Shown here in pieces: positions 38,401-50,816 of a DNA stretch of 64,000 nt. The notes beneath the pieces are model-generated. The model searched no databases. It saw nothing but the letters and a program-made list of their open reading frames with translations, and had not been told where the DNA came from. Made by a program: the position numbers and the translations under genes. Numbering within the stretch: position 1 is the first letter of the stretch; each line of letters begins with the position of its first letter. The DNA is from Dasyornis broadbenti (Eukaryota; Chordata; Aves; Passeriformes; Dasyornithidae), in contig VZRN01005398.1 in assembly GCA_013397935.1 (NCBI GenBank), positions 103,924 to 167,923 on the forward strand, read 5' to 3'.

Positions 38401-41400
38401 TGCATTTTCAGCCACTTGTGTGGATTGATTTTATTATGTATAATACAATACAAAATTCAACATTTCAGTTTTTGCTTATTGCAAAAGCCAGCCCATCAAT
38501 ACCACCTGAGCCTCAGACTTGAGACAATGTTAAGTGTGGAGCTCTATCTTATTTACTGTACAGTTGGTATTATAGATTGGCAAAAAAACTATTGTAGAAG
38601 TACTTACTCTCTGAATTTTGAAATTTAGTCACTTGAGGGGGAAAAACATGTCAAGTATATAATCACATTTAATCACCACCACAGCAACGCAGATGACCAA
38701 TGAAGGCAAGTCGAATTGTATTGATTTTGAGCATGTGGAAAAAAAAATCTATGGCTGTCACAAACGAGTGTTTCTTACAAACAGGTAATTATTCATAATG
38801 AATGGCATAATGATTTCTCTCTTTTCCTTTGGTAAGTTGCATCAAGACATCAACGATGACAAATTATAGACAAAACCATAAGCAAAGAGCACAATGGAAT
38901 GCTCACCCTGCTCAGCAGGTGGGTGTTTGAGCTGTATTACAGCAGCATCTTCTGGGCTTTGCAATTTGGTAGACACACTCTTGACATCTCTTTTGAAATA
39001 AATTTATTTTCTCTGGGACCTGTCATTTCTGGAAAGGATTACTTCAAAGTTTTAATTGTAAATGTTAATGGTTTGCACAAGAATCTTGAAGGCTAAGGGC
39101 AGAAATTGATCTACTATGGATAGAAAGCTATAAACACCCAACTAAATTGAAGGAGTTTAATATCAAATGTTATAAAGGTGAAGGGAGCCTGGGACTCATA
39201 GCTCTGATAGTGGCTGTTAGTAGACATCTGCTTTTTCTTTTGTATTTTCTTAAGAGAAATTGCCCAGCCTCTTAGCTTTGAACTTGTGTGAGCTCACAAG
39301 CAATAAATATAGGATTAGTTATCATATTGCAATACAAAGGGGGCAGCCTGGAGGGAACCAAAGAACATCTCAAATAAAATTGCTGCATTATAACTCATTA
39401 TACAATTCACATGTCTATACCGTACTTCCATCTCAAGAAAGAGCTAATCACCTCTGAAGGATTGCAGATGTTTACTGAAGCAGCAGAATTTGAAAGACTT
39501 AACTGGACTGGGTCTTTTGTGGAAAGTCATGGTGAATAGACAGTGAGCCAGAACTGGTGGTGGTAAAGTAAATGTAAATTCTGGGAGACAATCTTTCTCA
39601 GTATTAAAAAAAAAAAAAAAGAAAGTGGAAAGAATTTAAAATATTTACTTATACTAAGCAATTATTTTTTTATTCAGCAGTTACTGTTGTTAATGTATTT
39701 GATAAGTAATTGTGTTAATGTTTTTCAATGAGCCTGGAGGGATTTTTTTGCATATGGTTTAATTGCATGCAATACTTTTTAACAGAACAACAGTTTCACA
39801 GTAAAGATTTGCTTCTGAACTACAACATTCTTTAGATGTAAAAGTAAATAGAAAATAGCTGAAACTGGAATATGTGGTATTTTACAGTAAAAATGAAGGC
39901 TGAACTTGATATCTGTAGAACTGCACATAAAAGGCAAAGTTAAAAAATGAGAACAAGGAGCAACGTTGTTTAATTGGCCTGGTTTCTGTGTCCTTAGCTA
40001 CTATCTTAGCAGTGACAGATAAATTATTAAAGTTTGAAAAAACAGAGGCAGCTTTTCTTTTCCTTCATCCCATCCCCTGTGCTGTGATAAAACAGCAGAC
40101 TCCACTGAAAAACTAGAGCAAGATACTAAGGATTTGACAGCAAACCATCACTGAGATTCTGGGGGTTTCAAGAGGCAAAGGGAAGAATAATGTTGAAAGC
40201 AGAAACCTAATGATCCATTTGCAGTTTGTGACCAACTTCTTACTACCAAAATTTGCAATGAATCCAGATGCTTCTTTTAGCATGAGTTAGGTTCAAATCC
40301 ATCTCCTAAAGGATTAGATGTGGAAATTTATCCTTTTTGGAGTATTAGCATGTCAGTTTGATAGTACCACTCCAAACAAACACTTACGCAGTTTCTTTTC
40401 TTCATCCAGCCATCAGGTAGCTGAAAAATAGACCTGATTTGAAGCTGATGATGCAGAGCAAGTCTCACTGCTCCATTGCTGGAGTTTTATACCAGAAGTG
40501 TTTCAAAATCTTTCCCATGGGCTCCAAAAGATGTTCCTCAGTTGATATCACCTGATTTAATGTATGGTCCTGGGTCATGGCAATATGAGAGGATTCAAGG
40601 AATTGGCACTACTAATTGCAGCATCCTTTGGCAAGTACATCTAGAAGTTTGCTCAGCAGTGAGAAATAAAACATTGTCAGGAAGCTAGCTAGGTCTGTGG
40701 CAATGAGCAGGATCACTGCACATGAGACAGGTACACAGACTTCCCGTCAATATCCCAGATGTTGCTACCAACAAACAAACAAAACCCACTTGACTTTCAT
40801 GAACTTCCCAAGAAGCAGATGTGTGCATACTAACTAAAAATGTAACAGAAGTCAGTTTTCCTGTAGATAATTTGCTACTTTTGGTATAGAAATTAATTAA
40901 TTCAGAGATCGACCTGCTTGTTTTTGGTAAGTGTTGATTTCCTGGTCTCCCAAAGCTATGTCCAAGGAAAACTGTAACCAGACCCTGGAGCTGAGACCCT
41001 CTAGGATAAATGGACCCCTTGCATTATAGAACTGTCTCATGGGGATGTTTAAATTCAGGTTTTCTGCAAACACAGGCACATTTCTCTGTGTCACGTTGAC
41101 TGGCAATGGCCAGAAGCCAGGCAATTTATTGAGTTACAAAGCTATTTAGATGTAAAAGTACTTCAGCATCAGGATCGGTAACTCCTACTTCCTAAAAGAC
41201 CAGGTGTCTCAAGGCTGTACATGAACATGGATTCTTTGATGTCTGAAAAGGTTTGAATTTATGGTGTGGCCAAAGGTTTCTCTTCTCAAACTGAGCACCT
41301 TTTTCCATTAGGCATATGGAAACTGGCTCAGCTGGAAACATGCCAAATTTTCTTTAAAGTGGTACCATAGCCTAGAAGTTACTGAGGAGAATAAAGAAAG

Positions 41401-41409
41401 CAAGCTATA
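32401..41409. other. unannotated DNA
   Basis: No gene or interspersed repeat recognised. It contains a T16 run (38303-38318), an A15 run (39606-39620) and a slightly GC-richer block at 36570-36900 with a 136-codon ORF (36545-36955, plus) lacking any known motif. Overlapping ORFs on both strands at 37200-38060 also look like chance. Confidence 0.5.
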
Positions 41410-42123
41410 AGATGCTGGAAAGCAGTGCCGCTGAAAGCAACCTGGGGGTCTTGGTCGATGGCAAGTTGAACACTGGTCAGCAGTGCCCTGGCAGCCAGGC
41501 AGGCCAGCCCTGTCCTGGGGTGCATCAGACACAGCATAGCCAGCTGGGCAAGGGAAGGGATTGTCCTGCTCTGCTCTGCACTGGGGTGGCCTAACTTCAA
41601 GTGCTGTGTGCAGTTTTGGGCACCTCAACATAAGAAACACATTAAACTACTAGAGAGTGTCCAAAGGAGGGCAATAAGGATGGTGAAGGACCTTGAGGGG
41701 AAGATGAATGAGGCGTGGCTGAGGTCACTTGGTCTGTTCAGCCTGGAGGAAACTGAGGGGAGACCTCATCACAGTCTACAACTTCCTTGTGGGGGGAAGA
41801 GGAGGAGCAGGCACTGATCTCTTCCCTGTGGTGACCAGTGACAGGACCTAAGGGAATGGCCTGAAGGAGGCCTTGCATCAGAGAAGGTTTAGGTTGGATA
41901 TTAAAAAATAGGATCTTCACCCAGAGGGTGTTTGGGCACTGGAACAGGCTCCACAGGGAAGTGGTCACAGCCCCAAGCCTGACAGGTTTCAAGAAGCCTT
42001 TGGACAGTGCTCTCAGGCACATGGTGTGACTCTTGGGGATGGTGCTGTGCAGGGCCAGGAGTCCAACTTGATGATCCTTGTGGCTGCCTTCCAATTGAGA
42101 ATATTCTGTGATTCTGTGATTCT
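41410..42123 (+). repeat. CR1 LINE, plus strand, ORF2 C-terminus plus 3' UTR
   Basis: About 714 bp. Decayed ORF2 peptides are visible in order: NLGVLVDGKLN (41440-41475), then QFWAPQHKKHIKLLESVQRR (about 41611-41670) followed by AIRMVKDLEGK and LGLFSLEE. Stops and frameshifts separate them. The 3' UTR follows with 'ggttggatattaaaa', 'ggctccacagggaagtggtc' and 'ccaagcctgacaggtttcaa', and the copy ends in tandem ATTCTGTG octamers (42103-42121). The octamer tail and intact order mark a real 3' insertion end. The 5' end is truncated. It is the same subfamily as the scrap at 127-235. Confidence 0.96.
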
Positions 42124-44174
42124 ACCTCATTTTCTTAGGAATATGGGTAAGAAACTGCTGGGATTTTCAAAGACTACGTTTGTAACTTAAACCTAAACAC
42201 TAGATTTTTCTGGCTAGAGGTGGTAGATGAGGAAAACAATAACCGTTGAGTCTCTGGAACAGTCCACTGAAAAAGGCTTATACAACATGTATTATATGGT
42301 TTGAGAGGCTGGAGCAGCTGGAGTTTTCATTTGGAAAAGCAACTCAATAAAATGAGCAGCTGTGAAGAGCACATGGAATGGGAATTAAAATGAATATAAA
42401 ATAAATCTATGCTCAAACTTTATTTTCTCATTTGAATATGGCTCTGAATTCAAAGAGGAGCCATTGCAAACTGTTCAGGCTAGAAAAGGACACATAGAAA
42501 GGAAAAAGCCTGCGATGAACATTCACAAATGTTTGGATTTGTGACAATAACCTAAGAAAGAGAAATGAAAAAAAAAACCTAAGGAAAAGAAATGAAGAAC
42601 AGCATTATATTCAAATCCAGTGTGCAAAATTCACTCAGGAAGTTCTAGGAAAGCACTTTAGATGAACTACATTATGTAAGCCTCCTACCTAATGCTTTCC
42701 AGATACAATTCCCTTGGTCAGTGGATAGGTCATAACACCCTAGGTATTAAAAGTCATTAAAAGTTCTCAAAGTCTGTATTGGCTCATTTCTTTCTCAGAT
42801 TGATGACTGCCCATGATTAAGAATTTTTGCTGTAATTCATGATTTTGCCATTATGGCAAAAATTTCCTACACTCATTGAAGTTGGTCTTTGAGGGTAAGT
42901 TAATTCATAGGAAGTATTAATTATGAATGTGTCAGATTAATTCAATTGAACTTCAATGGACTTTACAAAATAAGTGAATTGAGATAGAAGAGGTTTTATC
43001 AGGGAATCCTAAAACAAACAGGTGAAGTAAAGTAAAGATGGAAATTTGCCTTCTGAAAATGGACCCATAGCTGAGAAAATGAATTTGAGATGTGATCTCA
43101 GAAAATGAAGCAAGTTTAGGTGATGAATGCAATCTTTTCACTCTCAGAATAAGGAATATTTGACAAGTTCCCCAGTAAGCTAGTAACATACAGTCATGAT
43201 CAGAAGAATGTTTTTATCCTCAGAAATGAGAACTGCAACTTCTTTTCCATCAACTCATTTCTCTTATAACAGCTTAAATAACATCTGTTAAACATAAAAT
43301 GATGACTGGATCATGGAACAATTGTCACTGCGAAATTGCAGAAATTGCTCTTTAAATGCTACAGACTAAGACCTCTTTTTCTGACATGTGGCATGGCCTT
43401 TTACTTGTAGAAATATCACTAATTTGGGAAGGTGGACACTCATGAAAATAAAAGTCTTCTTCCGAAGATACCAGGACAAATTTAGATGAGTCAGAGCATG
43501 GAAATATAAGTGATTTAGATGAAAAAATACCACATCACTGACATCTCATTTACTGTTTATCTTGATTTTTTCAATCCGAAATGACTGTCAGCAACAGACG
43601 GGGAGTCAAGAATAAAGTTTGTTGGTCTTCACAGATTACATAACCGACTACCCACCTGCTCATAGATTCCCCTACCAAATTTCTCCTTATGGGAAGGAAA
43701 AGAAGTCAGAAAGCACAATGCCACTTTTGTTGCATTGAAGATTTTAGAAAGTCTTTGTGCTGTAAATGGGCCTTGAAATCTTCTACTATCCCTTTAACCT
43801 GCTTTTCCCCAGCTTTCATCATCCAAGTTTCTCATTTTCTACTACAACATGCTTCTATTTTGCATGGCTTGATCAAGATCTGATGGCTGAGACTAAATAC
43901 ATTGAAGGAGCTTGTGTGTCTTACTCTCTTTAAATGACAGCTGTCAGTTCTAACCTTCCATACCATCTTTATTTGTATGGTCAATGTCAGGACAATGCCC
44001 TCCTTCTTGTGGTCACTTCAAAAAACTTTCCACAAAGCCTTCACGATTTCCTGATAGAAGATCCTACATTCCCAGAACACTCTACCTAGTACATTAAACT
44101 TGTAAAAATACTTCCAGCAGGATGGCCAGTGCCCTTCTATAAAGTTTTCTTGCTGACACTGTCTCCAAAGGATC
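42124..44174. other. unannotated AT-rich DNA
   Basis: No recognisable gene. A few words near 42230-42480 faintly recall old CR1 sequence but are too weak to call. Confidence 0.5.
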
Positions 44175-44227
44175 TTTTGTTTTCTTTCTTTCTTTCTTTC
44201 TTCCTTCCTTCCTTCCTTCTGCACCTT
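44175..44227. repeat. (CTTT)n then (CCTT)n microsatellite, left flank of the minisatellite
   Basis: TTTC repeats pass into TTCC repeats and then into the 22-bp array. The tetranucleotide is the evident source of the minisatellite unit. Confidence 0.9.
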
Positions 44228-45041
44228 CCTTCCTTCCGCGCCTTCCGCGCCTTCCTTCCGCGCCTTCCGCGCCTTCCTTCCGCGCCTTCCGCGCCTTCCT
44301 TCCGCGCCTTCCGCGCCTTCCTTCCGCGCCTTCCGCGCCTTCCTTCCGCGCCTTCCGCGCCTTCCTTCCGCGCCTTCCGCGCCTTCCTTCCGCGCCTTCC
44401 GCGCCTTCCTTCCGCGCCTTCCGCGCCTTCCTTCCGCGCCTTCCGCGCCTTCCTTCCGCGCCTTCCGCGCCTTCCTTCCGCGCCTTCCGCGCCTTCCTTC
44501 CGCGCCTTCCGCGCCTTCCTTCCGCGCCTTCCGCGCCTTCCTTCCGCGCCTTCCGCGCCTTCCTTCCGCGCCTTCCGCGCCTTCCTTCCGCGCCTTCCGC
44601 GCCTTCCTTCCGCGCCTTCCGCGCCTTCCTTCCGCGCCTTCCGCGCCTTCCTTCCGCGCCTTCCGCGCCTTCCTTCCGCGCCTTCCGCGCCTTCCTTCCG
44701 CGCCTTCCGCGCCTTCCTTCCGCGCCTTCCGCGCCTTCCTTCCGCGCCTTCCGCGCCTTCCTTCCGCGCCTTCCGCGCCTTCCTTCCGCGCCTTCCGCGC
44801 CTTCCTTCCGCGCCTTCCGCGCCTTCCTTCCGCGCCTTCCGCGCCTTCCTTCCGCGCCTTCCGCGCCTTCCTTCCGCGCCTTCCGCGCCTTCCTTCCGCG
44901 CCTTCCGCGCCTTCCTTCCGCGCCTTCCGCGCCTTCCTTCCGCGCCTTCCGCGCCTTCCTTCCGCGCCTTCCGCGCCTTCCTTCCGCGCCTTCCGCGCCT
45001 TCCTTCCGCGCCTTCCGCGCCTTCCTTCCGCGCCTTCCGCG
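44228..45041. repeat. 22-bp CpG-dense minisatellite, about 37 copies
   Basis: The unit is CCTTCCGCG followed by CCTTCCTTCCGCG, 22 bases. Thirty-six full copies run from 44241 to 45032, with a 13-base part unit before and a 9-base part unit after. I saw no variant copy by eye. Each unit carries four CpG dinucleotides, roughly 145 CpGs in about 0.8 kb, inside otherwise CpG-poor DNA. The plus strand has no A at all. Because 22 is not a multiple of three, all frames cycle through the same stop-free 22-residue peptide, which produces long ORFs on both strands (328, 363 and 313 codons) that should not be called genes. Confidence 0.97.
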
Positions 45042-45074
45042 CCTTCCCTCCTTCCTTCCCTCCTTCCCTCCTTT
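45042..45074. repeat. (CCTT/CCCT)n right flank of the minisatellite
   Basis: CCCTCCTT and CCTTCCTT words continue the pyrimidine run without CpG, mirroring the left flank. Confidence 0.85.
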
Positions 45075-47747
45075 TCACCCTTGCCCTTGTCCTTTCTCAA
45101 AGTCTTCAAGGCTGAGTGCCTGGGAAGTCCCCTGACACTTCATGGAATATGGATATTCCAGGTGGGATTCCCCAAGGATTGCTCAGCTAAATCAGAAACA
45201 TTTGTAAATCCTCTCTGTGGCTTTTCTAACAGTGAAAAAAAGCACACAGAGGTGTGAATGAGAGAACTCGATGGACAAAGGCTATTTGCTTTTGGTGTAA
45301 CTGTGCCCTTCCTTGTAAAAAAGCAGGAGCTCACATACTTGTTCATAATCACTGGGAAATTGAAGAGGTTCAGTTAGTTAAGACACATTTGATAGTGTAA
45401 GAATTTATTAGATTTCACAATATTTACAAAATGGTCAAGATTGTAATCCTAATACCTATTTCTACACTTCTTCTGGACAGTTGGATTCAGTCCCCAATGT
45501 TGGTTTAAGACTTGCCTTGGTACCAAAGATGAGTTTGAGTCTAAACTGCTTCGTAACATCAGAAGTTTCAATTCTACCCTGGTTTCAACCCAGCCAAATA
45601 GGTAGAATATGATTAGAAAGTGCAAAACAGATGCTCTCTGCTTTTTACTCAGAACTCGTTATAATGGGATTCACAGAAATTGTTGAAAAACTCTTTTGCA
45701 GAATTTGATAGTCCTTGGTTGTTTTTTAATTATTGTATAATTATATAGAGAAGAGCTAAAAGATCTTTCCACATGAAGAGGGGCTGCACAATATAGTGCA
45801 CTTGTCATGCAATGACAGTAATTAGGGAGAACAGGATGTTGTACTGCAATAATGCTTCTCCCTTTCATCTACTCTCTATTAAGAACAGCAAAATTCATGT
45901 TCTCTTTGATGCAGCTGAAGCCTATTTCTTCATTTTGCATTTTCCACTTTGTGCAATTCTGTCTTTAGCAAAGAGCCTTTGAGCTGGGCCCTGCAAGAGT
46001 GAACTTTCATTGCAGTACACAAGAAGAAATGTGGACAAATCCTATCAAAAAGGATCATGTGGTTAATGAGTTTGGCTCCCTATGCATTGCTTTTAAAAGG
46101 TCGTTCTCCATACACAAAAGAACTCCTATGTTAGAACATAATTATCTGTGTATTTTTTAATACCTTTGTTTCATTACAAACTAAAAGCTGCACTTTTCCT
46201 TTATTCTGAAAATCGTCTTTGACAAAGCATCATCTTTTGCAGAAATCAATCTAACTGATTTTCCTTTGATGATTCACTGAAATAACAGCAATGATCTGTG
46301 AATAATCATTACAAGACCCTTAAAATATAATTGTGGTAAGCAGTTTAACTTCAAAGGCAAAACTCCTAAGACAAAGGAAAATTATATACTGCAGCCCACT
46401 GATAAATTTTCTTGAAAATTACTTGTTCACTTAACTCAGAAATAACCATTCTAGTAGTGCCACTAAAAGTGAAATCCAATGGACTGACCTTCTATAATGC
46501 ATTGAAAAATAATTTTTTGAAGCAATCTTTCCTATTCAAACTTCTTGTAGAAATTCTCATAACCTATATAAAGACAAAAACTTATTCTTGCCTCTCAATA
46601 ATTTAAAAGTATTTACATAGTTTCTATTGGATTCAGAAGTGTTGAGGAAATCCAAACCAGTGAATTAACTAAACAGCACATACCAGAATTTTCTGTTCTA
46701 ACAGAGCAGCTTTTGATATGTGTGCTGGTGGTGTTGAATAAGTACTTCTTAATTTTCATTTATATGACTAGACCAGTTCATTAGCTAGTCAATTCAAACT
46801 TAAAAAAATATAATTGCAGTTTGGAAAGAAAATATTTCTGTCTAGACATAGAAATTGAGTGCAATTTTCCCCTTTGAACATTACCAAACAGGGAGGTTGG
46901 AGCAAGGATCTCCATGGATATGGCAATAGAGGGAGAAGAGCAGTGTAATATGAAGGGAGCCTCCCATGCCACTCCACTGTTCAGAGAGTAATGGAAGATT
47001 TTGGAACATGTTAAGGATCAATGGAGAGGAATAATCAACCATTTTAAAGTGCCATAGCTCATGTTTAAGAAGAAATGGAAACTCCAAGAGCATAAAAGCA
47101 GCAACAGCTTCACGAGGAAAGGAAGGCTGTAAAGGTGAATGTATCTGCCTCCCCCTGAAACTGCTGGCCTGGTGTGTCCCTAGGTATGGGCAGGCAAGGA
47201 ACAGCCTGGGCAGTTAAAGAACTTTCCAGATACATGCAATGTGCTTGATTATATGTTATGGTGAAGTTGGCCTGTATAGCAGATTTTTAATGCCCTTCTA
47301 GACTTTTTTGGATCACCACAGTTACTCACCTGTTTCTCCCCAGCCCTGTAGCTTTTGCTGGCTCTCTGATTCTACATCAGCAGGTTGGCAGAGATAATCT
47401 GCATCTTTTGCTACTTTCCTCTCTTTCGCTTTCAAACCAAAGCTCATGAGCTCTCTGCTGGTTGCTTTCTGAAGGTCACTGTGAGTTATGAAGAGGTCTA
47501 ACCACTTTGGCTGGTCCAGTTGCTGACTTTCCCACTAAAAGCTTCAAGCAGTCAAAAACCCTTAGAGCATTTTACCCTCTAGAAATGCTCTGGAAACTAA
47601 GGATTTTGAAGACAGTATCTTGTAACCAAGAAATTTTCAGAAGTTATAGAAATTGAAAATAATTTTTGTGGAACATTAGAATTACAGATATTTTCCATGT
47701 TGTGAGTTTGCTTAATTTTTGAGCAGGGTTTGAGCAGGAAACTCAGT
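45075..47747. other. unannotated AT-rich DNA
   Basis: No recognisable gene or interspersed repeat. Confidence 0.5.
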
Positions 47748-47797
47748 TTCCTGAGTTGGAAGGAACCCATAAGGACCATTGAATCCAACTCTTGGGT
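47748..47797 (-). repeat. CR1 LINE scrap, 3' terminal part
   Basis: 'gagttggaaggaacccataa' then 'ggaccattgaatccaactc' is the reverse complement of the last part of a CR1 3' UTR ('gagtccaacttgatgatcctt', compare 42060-42095). Only about 50 bp survive. Confidence 0.75.
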
Positions 47798-49111
47798 TAA
47801 TTTTGTAATCTTTGATTTCATTGTAACACATGTACCATGTGAATCCATGAAACTCATGCGTGTTACCTTTTGTTCTTACACGTGTGCTTTTCTCAACATA
47901 AAACTTAACAGTAAACAAGAGAAGAAAAGAGAAGGAAGAGAAAAATTCTGTATTCAGAATAAAAGTGTATTTTACCAATCAGTTGTTTAGCAAAAGATTA
48001 CATCAGATCCACCAAAACTTTCTTTTCTTAATGCCTGTAATTTAAAAAACTATTTTCGTATAAGAGAGCAATTTAGCTGCAACGTTTTCATTCAAGTGTT
48101 ACAGAAGATGTAGACGCTCTCACCTATGTAAGTTATATATTTCTCTCCAAGTCCATCTTCTAACACTGATATAATTGCAGCACATTTAATCGAGCAGATC
48201 TGTGACAGAATTAATGAAGTTGTGCAGTGTTTAATTAGTTGCTGCTATATGTGACAGCACTCTCACAGATACAATCAGCCTTTCAGGTTAGAATGCAGTC
48301 ATGTAAGACAGTGATGTATTTATTCAGTCCCATGTAACTAGATAGAATGAGATCCTCATACGCATGCTATGCAATAAAGTTTAAAAATTCATAAAGCTTC
48401 CTGTATCAAAGACAAGTTATTTCATATTATTTATGTTGACTTCCTGGTTTTCAACAGTGAAGGTGAGATTGTGAAAACAATATGAAAGAAAAATCCAGTG
48501 TCAGAAATCCATTAAGGACAATCAGTAATGAAATTCCTTTGATCAAATACAACACAGTGACCACATGCAGATATAGGGCTCTAAGGAAATAAAGATATCT
48601 CATTACATCTGTTTGCTCCTAAGTCTTAAAGAGGATGACAGACATTGCAGAGCAGGGCTCGGGAGAAGCAGAGTTTCTAGGTTTTCAGAAAAAGAAAAAT
48701 TTTCACATGTGGTGAATTCCTTCAAGTGATGTTTCCAAGTGGACTATGGACTATCCTAATTGAAAGCAATTAGTATTTATTTATTTTTTTTTTTGCTTTG
48801 AAATCATGCTACATAGCCCTCACCCTCTCCAAAGGTCCTGCATTTTGTTTTGTCACATGCAGTCAGGATTTTACTGAAGACACATACAGCAGAAAGCCTA
48901 ACCACTAAACTCTGAATATTCCAATTTTGATGAATGCAGTTTTTGTACACCATTTTTTTTTTTTTAAATCAGACTAACAATTTCTGAATATTACCATGGG
49001 CAAATACTTAGTACAACTGAGAAAGCACATTTAGGGCCTATAATTATAAAGGCAAGTAATTCCTTAGGTACTTGCAGAAAGGCCTATGGTCACATATGTT
49101 TCCCTTCCGAA
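47798..49111. other. unannotated AT-rich DNA
   Basis: No gene recognised. Part of it (about 48050-48380) is a balanced, repeat-free AT-rich sequence of the sort seen in conserved non-coding elements; this is an impression only. Poly-T runs occur at about 48784-48793 and 48953-48965. Confidence 0.4.
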
Positions 49112-49155
49112 GAAGATATACTGGAATATATCTGAAGATATACTGGAATATATAT
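49112..49155. repeat. 22-bp tandem duplication (2 copies)
   Basis: 'gaagatatactggaatatat' begins at 49112 and again at 49134. A partial third word (ttggaata) follows. Small and local; unrelated in sequence to the CpG minisatellite of the same period. Confidence 0.8.
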
Positions 49156-50243
49156 TGGAATACTTAGTCCATTTGGATGAACTCACTCCCCAAACTCAGT
49201 GGGACTAATTATCCACTCTGATATGCTATTACGACATACAGCTTTGATTGTGGCTGGGAAAATATGAGTCCTATTGACAGATGTGCAATCACTTCTAATA
49301 AGATATAATGAAAGTGCAATTATGTATACACCTGCAAATGTTGTGTAACGCTGCAGTCTGGCTGTTTCTGCAATTTGTTCCATCACACTGATGTTTCAGC
49401 AGGGCTTTGTGGCTGTGCTTTAGGACAAAGTACCAATATTCCTCAAGCCTCCAGACCAAAGTGAAAGTGCTGAAGGCACATAACAATGTCTGTGTTTTTT
49501 ATAGATATTTTTTTTAATTAGCGCTTTTTATGTCTGGCACCAGCTGTCAGAATTCCTAGAACTTTTAATACTGTGTTAATATCAAGTGGTCCTGTTGCTT
49601 CATCTCTCCTCATTCTTGATCTTTTCCTCTGGGAGCTGCCACCCTTCTCACTGGTGCTGTCAAAAGGAAGATGACTCAAGCATCCCTGTGAGGTGACTTC
49701 ATGCACTCAGGTAATCTGGGTGCTTCACAACCGATGGCAGATTTACCCACTCAGTGTAATAGCAGCATCCATCATAAGCCTCTGCTTGTCACATGAAAAG
49801 TATTAAAAAAGGCCACGCTTCATTAGCACCTATAACTTTAATAACAAATGCTGTAACATCGAAAAGATTGACTGTTGTGTAAAGATAATCAAATACACCC
49901 TAAAAGCTGTAATCTTGCTTATTAAATGGACACCATCTTTCATATTTTGCCTTTCGGTAATTACTTGAGCTGTGGCAATAGCTTCATATAAACAATCACT
50001 TGCAGCTTGTATTTTGTGGAATTACTTGCACATTGAGTACATTTTTTCTGGTGGCAATAATAAACTTGTCTCCCATATCCATTTCTGAGAGGAACAGAAC
50101 AACTGTACACAACAAAGATTTCTAGTTGGTGCTACAGTGGAAATGGAAACTATATTGCAAAGGAAAGAAAAACTCCCTGGAAGGGGGTGAGATACTGAGT
50201 TATCTCTAGCAAGGCATATGAAACGCTGAGATTATTTGTAAAG
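49156..50243. other. unannotated AT-rich DNA
   Basis: No gene or repeat recognised. 49800-50090 is AT-rich with homeodomain-type words (TAATTAC, ATTAAAT) and no simple repeat; it could be a conserved non-coding element but this cannot be told from one sequence. Confidence 0.4.
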
Positions 50244-50588
50244 TCTTTTTCCTTTTTCCTTTTTTTTCTTTTTCTTTTTCTTTTTCTTTTTCTTTTTCTT
50301 TTTCTTTTTCTTTTTCTTTTTCTTTTTCTTTTTCTTCTTCTTTTTCTTTTTTCTTTTTCTTTTTCTTTTTCTTTTTCTTTTTCTTTTTCTTTTTCTTTTT
50401 CTTTTTCTTTTTTCTTTTTCTTTTCCTTTTCCTTTTTCTTTTTCTTTTTCTTTTTCTTTTTCTTTTTTTTTCTTTTTCTTTTTCTTTTTCTTTTTCTTTT
50501 TCTTTTTCTTTTTCTTTTTCTTTTTCTTTTTCTTTTTCTTTTTCTTTTTCTTTTTATTGTTTTTTACTTTCTTTTTCTTTTTTTACTT
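50244..50588. repeat. (CTTTTT)n polypyrimidine microsatellite
   Basis: About 345 bp of CTTTTT hexamers with occasional unit-length changes (CTTTTTT, CTTC, CCTTTT). The plus strand is almost purely C/T until about 50554, where A appears. A mirror-symmetric homopurine/homopyrimidine tract of this length can form triplex DNA in principle. Confidence 0.95.
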
Positions 50589-50816
50589 GTTTTTGGGGGG
50601 AGGGTGGCACAGATGGATTCAAACTTCTTACATGTCTCTTTATTTTGCTTCAATCCCAGAGGAAGTTTTTTTCTGTCAAAATGAAAACCCTAAAGGCTCC
50701 CTCTACTTGCCCTTCTCCTTATTCTGCTGGTGAATTCAACTGAATGAAGCTAAAAGTGTTATACTTTGGCTTTTAACATTTCTTCCTCATGAGACAGTGT
50801 GAAGTTTGTAACTTGT

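Noticed and set aside
42180..42720. Older CR1 copy downstream of the 41.4-kb element
   Set aside because: Only isolated words resemble CR1; order and spacing of landmarks do not hold.
44241..45032. CRISPR-like array
   Set aside because: The 22-bp units are directly adjacent with no unique spacers, and the DNA is vertebrate in character.
44018..45115. Three long ORFs (313-363 codons) over the 44-45 kb region as genes
   Set aside because: They are translations of a stop-free 22-bp tandem repeat in several frames on both strands.
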